Assembly (NCBI GenBank): GCA_947034885.2
Contig: OZ019759.1
Span: 11,224,501 to 11,288,500 of the forward strand
From: Thuidium tamariscinum
Taxonomy: Eukaryota > Streptophyta > Bryopsida > Hypnales > Thuidiaceae
Length of the DNA: 64,000 nt
Direction: 5' to 3'
The notes under the pieces were generated by a model that was not told the origin of the DNA, made no database searches, and saw only the letters and a program-made list of their open reading frames with translations. The translations under genes and the position numbers were made by a program. Positions 21,431-33,900 of this stretch are shown here, in pieces; position 1 is the first letter of the stretch, and every line of letters starts with the position of its first letter.

Positions 21431-24400
21431 GGGTCGGAGCTAATGTTGCATACCTGTACGCTTTGCTAGGATGTACAAATAAGAGATCTCCGACTAAAAG
21501 CAAGTTTGAACTTCTTCCTCGGAGCTGTAAAACATGATTTTGATTTCAATAACAGTTTCAAGGGAACTGCTGAATGTCTTCAGCACTTGCGAATGAAACC
21601 AACATTGCAACCTTGAATTCTTACTGCTGAAACCAAATATAAAGATAACTAACATGAATTCCAAATAATACAATATAAAATTCTTGCGGTTTTCTCTCTG
21701 GTCACAGTTGATCTTCCAGACTTTTCACAGGAAGATCATAGGACTCTATCATTTACCAACAAACAAATTAAACCTGCAACATTGGAGCTCAGAAGATGCA
21801 AAACCCTAAACCCGAGTTCAAAAACTCATGACGGTCTATGGATAAATCACAACATCTGTCATTCAATAAAATAAAACTCTGACTCACAAACAATTGCGGC
21901 TACAAAACAAGTGTGACTAAAAAACAAATGCACCAAAAACACAATGTGACTCACAAACAGTTGTAACAAAGGCCAACAACGAGACATACAAACACGTCAA
22001 TGAAAAACTAAATCGTCATTGGAAGCGCCACTTGTTCCAGGTCCACACTGAACTAATCAAACAAAATTACAACCATGCACATAAACATGGAATTCACTAA
22101 GAAGGAGCTCACAACTCTAACCTAATTTCAATGCATCCCATTTTGTGTCTTCCTCTGTGAAGATGCTCTGGACAATTGAGGTACAATTCCAATCCTCCTC
22201 CACTGACCTCACACTTTAGGGTAACTCTAGACACATAAATTCCCTTCTGTTATAGTGCCTTGCTAGATTACCGTTGAGAATTTGAAACCCAAACCCTAGA
22301 ATCCTATCCAAAACCCTACTCCCAATTACATATTCCAAAATAAGGCACATTTGATTGGAAAATGGCTAGAGGAAAAAAATCCTAAACCCTAATCTACTAG
22401 GCATTGAATATGCAACGCTAAGGAACCACGAATAACTTCACCCATTCATAGCAATACACAAGACGTATTCAACACACTGCAAAAAAAAAGAATGTGCAAA
22501 ACCAATTGCAAAATTCAGAAGAAGTGAAACTTACCGCAAGTTCGTATAGCAGCAAAGCTGCCACTCAAATACGCACCACAACAAACTAGCCAGCGAAATA
22601 CGGCGTACACAAAGAAAACACGAGAAGGTAAACTGCAAAGGCGCGGCACACAAAAGTTCCCTACTTTGAAGCAAAACCCTCGCAAAAACAATGAAACCTT
22701 GTACAGCACTTCCAGTTATGGGAACACGTTGGAAACAAGAAGAATGAGCTAGGGTTTCGACGCCTTCTTCTTCATCACGGTGTTAGGACCACTTTCATTT
22801 GGATTGCCCTATAGCCACGGGAGCGTACTTGAAGCCGCAGGCTCTCATTTCCTCTTCGATCTTCTAATCTTGCATGTCCCTCTCTAGCACCCCATTTTTT
22901 TTACTTTTTCAAAAATGCCAAGACAATGTTCTCTTCAAATTTGATACAACATTGTATTTCTACATTCATCTCTCTTTTGGACCTTGAAAGTATTTTCCAT
23001 TATATTCAACCACTTATTCAACCACTTTTTCATCCAAATTTGATGACTTCATCCATATTCAAAAAATGATTACATTTATGTAATGGAAAAAAAAAATTTA
23101 TTTTGAAATGGTTCAATCTTATTGTATGGTGCAATTGATTCAAAGAAAGGGGTTGCTCTCTAACTATTCTGCATTTCAATTTACTTCAAGTGCACTACAT
23201 ACAATAAGTTGTAGCGAAAAAAATTTCATCTTTTTAAGCACTTGTTTATAATAGAATGAAAGAATCTAATTTTCAAAATTATATCAAATGCACTACAAAA
23301 AGGTTCATATAAATTAAATTACAAAAGTTAATACTTGTGTCTATTATTTTGCACTTAAAGTTCAACATAGAAGTTCTAATGTTTTAAATGGCATGTTTCA
23401 AATTTTTTGGCACTTCTCCAAAAGCGTATGCCTTTCAACAAGGTTCATAGAATGTAATCTAAACCATCATTGTATTGGAAAGACTAACTTAAAGAATGCA
23501 ATTCTACCTAAAGGGTAGGCTAGTGTATGAAAATAGAATAGAGACACAGAAGTTCCCATTTTTTTCTTTGAAAAGCACGTCCAATTTTGTGGCATGTATC
23601 CAACTACATACAATTCTTAAGAACTTTATGAGAATGTTACCTTTTTTATTGTTGTAATCAAAAACTTTAAATTAAAGAAATTTAAAACATATGGCTTATT
23701 TTTAACATTTTTAATGAAAACATTGAAGTTCCTATTTTTTTACTAAGGCACTTCAAAGTTAACAGGCATATGTTGAAGAGCATATAACTTCTTAAAAGAA
23801 TAATGACACCGTATTCTATACAATCATTGTATTTAATAGAACTAAATAAAGGAAAAAAATACTAATGGCTTCCTTAACCCCGAAGCGCCTAAGTGACCAT
23901 TTTTTGGTCACTATCCTTAGTCGAGCAACATTTTTGGTCAGAGAAAAAAATGTTTTCTAAACTTTTTTTTTCAAATTTTGAAAAGATTGGATTGCCTTTC
24001 AACATTTATATTCAAAACTAAGATTGATATGGTTAAACAAATGATATAAGAAAAATAGGACGAAGTGTTTAATATTGCATATTATTGAAAAGCATACTAT
24101 TTTGGAAAAGTATTGATGGTCTCATTACAAAATATTTAGGATTTTTGTACGAATCAATGAAAATCATATTTCTGAACAATATAAAAGAATTCAAATCCTA
24201 AAAATAAAAATTATATTTTTAGTGAATTTCTGAAGTTATATCTTCAAAATTCATTTGAAGAGAATCTAAAAATAACTCTTTTAACTTTAATCGTACAACT
24301 ACTTTCAACTTTTTGTACTTTCCATTATCTTCATTGATGCAAATTGTCCTCAAAAAAATTATAAAGCTTTTATTTTATACCACATATGTGTTCTATGCTA

Positions 24401-26617
24401 ACTCCTTAGGCTTCTAGAAGTTCATTATTGTGTGAACTTCAAATCTCAAAACAAATGTTCAATTTCACTTCGAAGTACCTTTACATTTTTGTGTCTTGTT
24501 TCCAAAGGCATTGGATTGTAAACAAAGTTCAATGTGTCCAAAGGCAATGACCTCTAGAAATTGTTCATGAGAATGTAATCTTAATTAAGATTGTATTGGG
24601 GAACTATAAATGAAGGAATGAAATATTGATGCGTAATTTTCTCTAATAAAAAAAAAATTTAGCCTACGCAACTTAAAACATGTAATACATAATTTTGGGG
24701 GGCTCTTATGTACGTAAATTTCTAAAACATTCGTGCCTTTTGAAATAAAAATTAAAAAATGGTAGTATGGTACAAACATTTTGTGAATGAAATAGGAATG
24801 AGCTCATTAGGCTAAGAGAGAACATGAAAGAAAATGAGTCTTATAACATGATTTTAAAATGGCATTCAAACCTCTAAATAATTGTCTTCCCTTCCTTGGA
24901 TATTGAAATCAAAATTGGGATGGTTGTGGAATTTTTTCTAAAAATTGAATCATAAACCTATTTTTTTCTCAAAAAATATAAATTACAAAACGAGATAGCA
25001 TTAATTTGAAATTAGTTGAAGACCATGAAATGATGAGGTGGACTATTTTTTTGAATGAAATTTTAAACATTTCTAGCTTGGCACTTGTAACTTACATGGC
25101 TCGCTCGCCAAGAAATTTTTTAACCATTTCAAATAGGAATTCATAATTACATAGCATGGATTTTAAATAGATCATGCAACATGATTCTTCTATGCAAATC
25201 ACACTCATTCATTGAGTTTTGTTCTTAATCATATAAGTTTAGGAACATTTGATCATTTGCAATTTCAAAAATGATGGTAACACGGCCTATATTTAGTCAT
25301 CTTATAGGAAGTACACATGAAAAAGCATGAAATATAATAGGTCATACAAAATGAATACATTTTACTTACAGTACTTTGCATTTTTAAAAGCAAGATGGAA
25401 CAAGAGTATCTACATGCTTTTCCTTACAACAATAATCACATGATGATGGAGGCCATCATTATGTTCTAATAATTTAATATGTTTACAATCAATAACTCAT
25501 CATGCCTTATAATAACAATGCCTTGTTTTGAATCCAACAACAATGTGAGGAAGTTGAAAGGACATCGAACCATGATCTATTCACTCTCATTTTAATGTCA
25601 TGCTCTTTTCTTTATAATTCTTAGTTGATTCTAAACAATTGGTTGCCACACCATTTTTTTTAAAATTGGGAAGGTAGAAATGCGGTGGAAAATTACATAA
25701 GGGAGAGCCAAAATTAATTTGTGAAAATTAGATGGCTATAGGTCAATCATGTTCTATAATTTATTTGGATAATTTAATCTTTTATGTGGCCTACTTTTTT
25801 TTCTTGTACACATAATTGCAATGCCTTGATATTTTCAAAAAATAAAGTGAGAGGCATAAAGCATGATACTCTGCCCCTCAATTTATAGAGTATAGTGTTT
25901 TGTGCCTCCTATTTTTCTTTTTTTTGGCTTAGGGAAAAAAATGGAGTAAAAGGCACAAAAAAACATGTATTAGTATGTGAATGCAATGAAGAATTTTTAT
26001 TGCATGCTATGTAATTGCCCGATTTCTATTTAATTATAGTGTTCCGATGTCTAGGTTTTTTTTAAATTTGAAAGTCAAGGAGTTGTTGAATTTCACGTGT
26101 ACAAAATCCAAAAACAATAATTGACTTAAAAATGCCATCTTCAAACCATGTCATATGACTAAATTTAATGTCATGTTTTTTCTTAGCCTAATTCTTATTT
26201 AATTCAGGAAATACATGTACATTGCTTGATTTTGGAATTAGCAAAAGCTTGAATATTATGAAAATTTATGTAAACAAAAGTTCAAAATTTTTTATACAAG
26301 TTACAAAGACAATGAATAATCATATCATGTACTAAATTTAAATTGCATGTTATGTCATTGACCAATCTCTATTTTAAATTTACAATTGCACAAATGAAGC
26401 AAAAGCCAAAATTTTGGATGTATGTAGGTAGACTATGACCAAGGACAAAATACCAGTAACAACTATGTCTATGTAAAAAACATACATAGAAGTTCCATTT
26501 TTGTCCTTACAACTAGTAGCATTTCTTATAAAAATGTTTCTAGTGCGTGGGTACTACAACGTACACATGAAAGACATTTTTTTCTAATTTTCTACTGAGA
26601 GTATTTAAAAAAACTAA
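21431..26617. other. non-coding, AT-rich; possible 5' exon
   Basis: No ORF of note. A less AT-rich patch at about 22535-22860 carries AAACCCTA boxes nearby and, on the minus strand, a good GCG|GTAAGTTT donor at about 22534. It could be an untranslated first exon or promoter of gene 1 (inference). From 22900 to 26600 I see only AT-rich sequence. Confidence 0.35.
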
Positions 26618-26627
26618 GCCCTCCAAC

Positions 26628-26685
26628 CAGGGTTGCTATTCTGTGAGCTTGTGAGCTTGTGAGCCTATGAGCCTACTTTATTTTT
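26628..26685 (+). repeat. left terminal repeat of the MULE
   Basis: It begins CAGGGTTGCTATTCTGTGAG, followed by repeats of (T/C)TGTGAGC and CTATGAGC, then AT-rich DNA. It is matched in inverse orientation at 43205-43266 and is related to the ends at 62889 and 63596. Confidence 0.8.
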
Positions 26686-27645
26686 TTAAGTTTACATATA
26701 AATTTTTTGACCAAACATAAATAATTTTAATAAATTTTCGTGCCTATTAGTGGGGACCTATTACCGCGGACCTATTACCGTAGTCTCATAAATAACTTAG
26801 TAATTGACTTTCTTATGTACAGAAAAAAATTTGGTATTCAAATGTCCATTTTTAGGAACACCCTAATTAAATATTCTTAGGTTCATGTGAATATATATAT
26901 ATTTAGACATTCGTTTTCTATGAAGTAAATAAGAGACCTTATGTGGACTATTTATTTTGTAGCTTCACATCCATAGATAGGTTTGAAGTAATATTTTTAT
27001 CTCATATTCCATTTAAACTTATTTAGAGGGAAGACATTAATTTTGTATAAATAGATATACCCATTTCATCCCCCATTTTTTTACTTCGAGATTGTCATGC
27101 TAGTGAAATGTTCATTTGACACCCTATTTCTTTATTTGTGAGACTTTTGATTGGTGTGTATAAGATGTAATTTATAACACCAAACTTATATGACTTCACA
27201 CCTATAAGTAGATGTGAAGTTGTATTAAAATTTGTAATCCATTTTTATTTTGTTTAAGGAGAAGGCTATTGTTTTATAAAAAAACAATGACCATTTTCAT
27301 ACCCCATTTTTTTCCTTGGAGACTGTGGTACTAGTAAAATAAATATATTCTACAACCTGGTTTCTTTAGTCAAAACTTCTTCATGAAGTGAGAACATAAT
27401 ATTATTTTTGACCCCATTATTATTCATTCTAATTATTGAGTTAGTAGAACTGAATTGTATTCTGCTAGATATTAAAAGATAAAAAATAGATGACTTATCA
27501 GAATTTTTTTAATCAAATGATATTATCCCATTTAAATTTAAATGTTAATGATCAATCATTTGATAGTATTCCACAGCACCAAAAAGAATCCAACGCTTAC
27601 AACCAAAAAATTTATTTTATAATTTATTTATCAGAATCCTAGGGT

Positions 27646-27666
27646 TACCCTCAGAGCCGAGGGGTA
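27646..27666. repeat. P2 palindrome, 3' flank of gene 2
   Basis: TACCCTCAGAGCCGAGGGGT, about 320 bp downstream of the end of gene 2 (27984). Confidence 0.7.
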
Positions 27667-27983
27667 CTAAAAGCAAAGAAAAGTGAGTGATCACAAACAT
27701 TTAGAAAAGCTCCACAAATATGATATCAAGCAATTTTGAAGACAAAATGTCAGTGGTTATCTGTGAATACTAGTTGTGGAGGTCAGATATTTAGCAAAAA
27801 TTTGATGAGGGACATATGTGTGTGAACTCTTGAATAATGGTAGATTATTCCTTATGAATACAAAAATGTTAGTCATTTTTGCGCAATAACATAATCTAAT
27901 GAATAGGACGACATGTAGAATTGTTAGAATTGAAAAGGAAGAACCAAAACTAGCTAAATGCTTTAATATAAGAAAAAATAGAG

Positions 27984-30900
27984 TCATGTAGAGAATATAG
28001 ACATAGAATCAGAGTGTCTACTACTGTCAGTCGATGATGCCTCCTCTGACTCTACGGCTGCCACGTCCATATACTGTAAAACTGTAGGATCTAAAGTTCT
28101 AGGCTTGCTCCCAACACAAATACCTTTGTTAGAAGCAAATGATGAAGCTAATGCCTCTGTATACGAAGGCAATACATAGGACTTCTCTGGGCTTGGGAAA
28201 AAGCCAGGTAAAGTGAAAAATGGTCGATGACTACTTTGCCTAGGAATCATGTTGCAAGTACAAAGTAAAATATTAGAAACAAATTAAGTATTTTAATTAT
28301 ATTAGAAAAACATTGTAAAGCGATCACAAATAAAATGATGAAGATTTGTACTCACATTTTAAATAGAAGTACAACATATGGATAGACTTGCTTACTAAAG
28401 CGAGATTTCTTCATGATGTGTAGAACTTCAACAACCTCTGCATTTGGATTGTCTGAAACCAGTGTAACCGCTGGAGTTGAAGATGGACCGGTAGATGCTC
28501 TATGAATCATTGGTGCAAAAACCGCATCAAAGATGGCTTTGTCTTCTTCAAGTGCAATAATATGTCTATTCAAAATTCTGCAAGCATGAATAGAGGCCCC
28601 TAGTAGTAGATCAACAACAAAAAAAGTATTAGAAATTGAAGAAATAATGCACCAAATTTCATGATTTAGTAGGATAAATACGAAATCAAAAAATGACATC
28701 TAAATTACTTGTTGCTGCGGTACAATCTAAGACAATATCTCTTAGATGAGATGAAGCTTCAATCAACATTTGTAGAAATCGAGGATCCTTCTCACGTGCT
28801 CCTCTCCAAGGCTTAGAATTGGTGTCCATCACTAGAGTCTCCTTCTTGATATAGTTTTGAAGAATGTCATCAACGACAACATCCACACCTAACTCCTTCA
28901 ACTTTGGACACGCTTGAAATTGGAACTGAGAAAGTCTTCCATCTACAAAACTCCTAACCAACAACAGAATTCCAAACCGTTGTGTCTGCAAAACAAATTG
29001 GACTACAACCATCAATTTCATGTACCAAAAAAATTCCAGTAATAAAAATAATGTAGATAGAAAAAAACAATACAATGCATTCATAGTACAACTAAAACAA
29101 GACAATCCAAAGAAATTACTTATAAAGGACATAGAAAAAAACTTACAAATCACAAAATGGATCCTACATGAAAAACATTGATAAAAATTTCATGAAGCAT
29201 AAAAATCTAATGAAATGAGTGTACCGTGAAAGAAGGAGAAATGGGTGAAGTAAGATGAAGTCGATTCATCCCCACCAATCTTTCTTCTTCTAAATAGAAT
29301 ATAATGCTGCATATTCTAGAATGTTGGCTCTAGTCTGGTTTATCAAGGGATGAATGATGATGAGAGCCCCATCATCATGAAGGTGTCCATCTACATACTC
29401 AAAAACCTCTTGAAGCCAAGTAGGAGAATGCATATTCCACTTTGGAGAATAGCAGAGGCAGGTATAGACAAGTCTGGGACTGATAGACCTTCAGGCATGT
29501 CGGCAATCATTAAATCCATGCGAGGTTTGTCACTCTGAACTCCCTTGAAGAACCTCTCTTTAGACCCCTTGTATTGAAAAATAATTCATAGAATTAGTAA
29601 TAGTTTCAATTAGCAAAAAGAAATAAAACCATACAACATATTGAAAATTGATGTAATATAAATTTGATCAAGATGGAAAGAGAATAAACAAATAAAACCA
29701 AACAATATTTTGAGAGTGAATGCAATTCAAACCTGATCAATAAAGTGTAGAATATCATGGTACACTTGAGGTAAAGGATCTTCAAGTACTTTAGTAAAGA
29801 AGGAGTTTATAATAAATTCATGGATAGAAATCTCCAAATCAGTGAGGAACTTAAGAGTTGAAGGGCCATGTACGATGCCATCTTCACTCAAGGATATATA
29901 CTCCGCATCTCGCTTGATACCTTGAGAATGAGAACGTTGGTGCTGAGAACTCTCATCTTTGGTAGATGGCGCTGGAGCTGGAGCTTGAACCTTTGATTTC
30001 TTTCCTTTGGACTTCCCAGTTGTAGGTGCTTGTTCAGAGTCATCAACCTTCTTTGCCTTGTTCATCACTCTCTCTTTGGCCTTGTCTACCGCCTTAGAAT
30101 TCTTGAGAGCTATCTCCTTGTCCAATTCCTCCCGCTTCTTCATGGCCTTGGCTTTTGCATCTTCATTTAAGCCAGCAAATTCAGGCAAATCCGATTGAAC
30201 TCTAAGTGAGCTAATAGAACGCTTCAGGTGCTCCTCGGGAAGTGGTGTATGCTCTGGCGCACAATCTAAGTACCAAGCGCCAGATTTTAGATGAGTACTT
30301 GTCCACCACTTCAATTGAGAAGTTAAGAACATACAACGCTCCGATGATACATCTACCCAAAATCCAAGGATTAGAGGAAGATCACACTTCGCTATTGCTC
30401 CCCTGGCTAGGAGCTCAAACTTGAAATATTTGTTTTAAAAAATGAGTCAATTGCAAGAAGTATCATATCACATGACAATAATGAAATTTAAATCACTGAA
30501 ATCAAGAAGCCAATTGAAAAGAAAGACTCTCATCGATAAATGACCCGCTTGACAACAAGATCAGTGCCCTTGTGCTTCCTAAAGTCATCGGACTTCTTAA
30601 ACACATCGTGTCCCCTAAAATATGTCAGGAATGCATGATTCCAAACCCGGATTCTCCATCCCTCTAAGTACTCTGAAAACAACTCTGGCTCTTGGGGAGA
30701 ATCCATATTCAAATTCAATTGATCCTTTTTCACAAAGGTATCAAACATTTCACTTCCCACGTCTTCGATCTGTATAAGTGGAAAAAAATATGAGGGAGCA
30801 ATATCAAACATTACACAAAGTATAAGACATTCATAGCATCAACAAATCTGTAGTCATACAATCAACAAATCATTGCAATTCTATAGAATAAAATTACATA

Positions 30901-33900
30901 CCCTTGCATACTAGCACGCCTTTGTGAGAAAGGATTTTAATTCATTCTCGCCCACCGGCTTCATGGGAAACCGTCGTGCTTCTCGAGTTTGAACTGACGA
31001 GTTCCACCAACAAAGCCATTTGACCTTGTGCTCTGGTTTAACATTGCATGTTGCAATTAACTGGAGCTTCTCAAGAGTCATCTCAGAAATAATGTTGGAG
31101 TTCCAGTGCCGTTCAACCTACAAAAGAGAAAGTAATTAATGGTGGTTGAATGATAGGGAAAAAACTTCAAATTTTGTCTCTATAATGTACATACCTCTTC
31201 TAGCCATTCATGTCCCAAGATAGGATTTGCAACAACCACAAGCTTCCCCATTTTTTTTGTCAATCTTGATGCTTTCTCTTTGCTACCAATCCTCATAGCT
31301 TCGTAAATTCCTTCATGTGTTTGTTCATCTTCTGGTGTATCCTCCTTGTATACTCGTGTCGCTACATCAGCTACTGCTACAATTTCGTACTATACAAGAA
31401 TTCCAAATGGCTAAGTCAATTAGTATTTGTGTCTAATAGTAAATAATAGAATGCACAAGCAAAAAGTTATTTAGAAGCCTTACCCGAAAGATGAAAGAAG
31501 TAAAAACCTCAATGGACATAGAGTACCAACTCTTCCTCAAGTTTTGTCTACATTGTGCCATCTTAGAAGGACTTAGGTGTTTTGAGAACTTCTCCAGTGG
31601 TAGCACTCCATATTTCCGAACACGATATAGTGTGTGGACCAAATTTGTCCTGATAAAGGAATTTTCAGTTTGCATGAATAAATAAACGATGTACCATTAG
31701 AAAATTCAATCAATGTAAGAAATTAACAGACCTAATTAAACTATAAAGAGAAATTGCAAAAGTAAATGAACATACTTGTTGATATTATGCATCGCATGCA
31801 TGGCAGCACCAATTTTGGCTTTGGTTTCGAGAATTATAGAATCCACCATCTCATGCTTGTCCTTCTCATCATTGTGGTATTTCTTGATGTATGCGATCCA
31901 AGCTAGCAACCGATGGTTTCCATCGCACACAAAAAACTTTGAATTTTAAAGATGCTCCAAACCAGGGGTTTTACTCAAATAGACATTGAAGATGTCATTA
32001 TGAAAATTCCAATGTGGGCCCCAAGATTGCTTCTCTGCATCTAAAAATTTCTCTTCTACACCTTGCTCATTAGTAATGGACACATAAGAGACAGTTGAAC
32101 CATCTATGTATCCATTTACAAAATCATTCTCCAATTTAGTGAGATCACATTGCAATGCTGGCTTGACCATTGGCATGGACACCATCCTACACAAGGGAAT
32201 CCTAAGGCGTGAAATGGAATGAGGCTTCATTTGCAAATCAGTAATAGTTGCAACGGAGTTGACTTTCTGAGATTTCCTAAAAGAATCCTCAGTCATGTTC
32301 ACGTCAAGGGCCTCCAACTCCTCTTCAATATGGCCACCTTCCACGCATTCTTGAGCCGAATCATGAGTTGAATCTGTTGTATGAGTCTCCAAAGGATTTG
32401 CGATTACATCTAGGATCTACATACCAATCATACAAAGTTGTACTTAGTATGAGATTGAATCATAACAAATGTTTTAATATTTATCAAATAACATTTGATA
32501 TCAATAACCTCTTATCACCAAAAGATAAATACTAATCATCAATGATGATTCACCTTCCTTAGTCCACTCAATTAAAGTAAAACAAATAAAAAGAATACTA
32601 ATGACTATAATTAACCACATGTTTATATAATTCACACGAGCCAAAGATCATGACTACGGATGTTGGTGCTTCACTACTTGCCCTCGATGTCGAGGGCAAG
32701 ATCAACCACTTTAAAAGGTGAGAAACTATCTTTTGAGAACTTCGATCATATCAGCTGGGTTTCAAGACCTCAGAGTGTTTGGTTTGCCCTCGGCGTCGAG
32801 GGCAAGATCAACCACTTCCAAAGGTGAGAAACTATCTTCTGAAAACTTCGATCGTATCAGCTAGATCTTAAGACCTCAGAGTGTTTGGTTTGCCCTCGGC
32901 ACCGAGGGCAACATCTACTTGCTCACCAACTAACAAAATATTATACATGGACACTATTTCTATGCACCACATATCAAGACCAATGGAGTGTCATCATATA
33001 AGGTTGTAATATCATCCAAGAATCCCTTCAAGGATTAGAAGTTCTACTTGTACCCTCGGCTCTGAGGGCAAGGTCTGGCAGATGTGAAGGTGAATAAATC
33101 CTAAATAATATTGATCGAGCCCTATATCATCTGAGGACCATAATTAGATAAATGGCTAAAATTTATCCGTAAACCAACTTCATACACATGTCATTAACAC
33201 ACATAAAAAAAAATACTGAAATACTAAATATAAATGTTATATTTAAAATTATAACACAATATCATTGCCAATCATTTCAACAAATTGTTGAGACTATGGA
33301 AATGACACCGTGGATGTATCGAGCCATGGAGATTAGTACTTCAAAACTTAGGCACTGCTCAAGAACCATCGGCACCGAGAATAGAAAAGGATACCGTTAT
33401 TACTGATAAATGGCATGCATCCTACCTGCACTGATTGATAAATTCTGAACTGCTTTTATCTTTCAAATGAAGGACTGAGAACCAAATGCAAAAATAAAAT
33501 GACTCAGTTGAGCGGGACATGTCAGTTGAGCGGGACATGACACCCTATACACAACAAAATCAAATCCAAAAACAAATTGAGCGGGACATGGAAGTTCGAA
33601 GTCAACAAGGCAGGGCGGCGAATTCAAGATTCAAAATCTGACTATGGTACCGCACTTGTGAGCGGGACCCTGAATATCTGGTTTCATACCGAGTAGGAAG
33701 TCACCTTGACATTCTTCCCAGCATACCATCGGCGCCGAGAGGGTGGTACTGTAGACTCAACAGTGATCCAAACAAAGAAAGCAATCCTTTCCCAAGTCAC
33801 ATCGATTATGAATCCTGATTCGGAAAGTCACCGAGTCGCTACTGTGTGAGTATTATCGGCGCCGATGGAAGACTTGCAGTATCACCCGCGACCCCAGGTG

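Noticed and set aside
22515-22709. Short minus-strand ORF in a GC-richer patch
   Set aside because: It has no recognisable domain and runs across a good splice donor; better read as a leader or promoter region.
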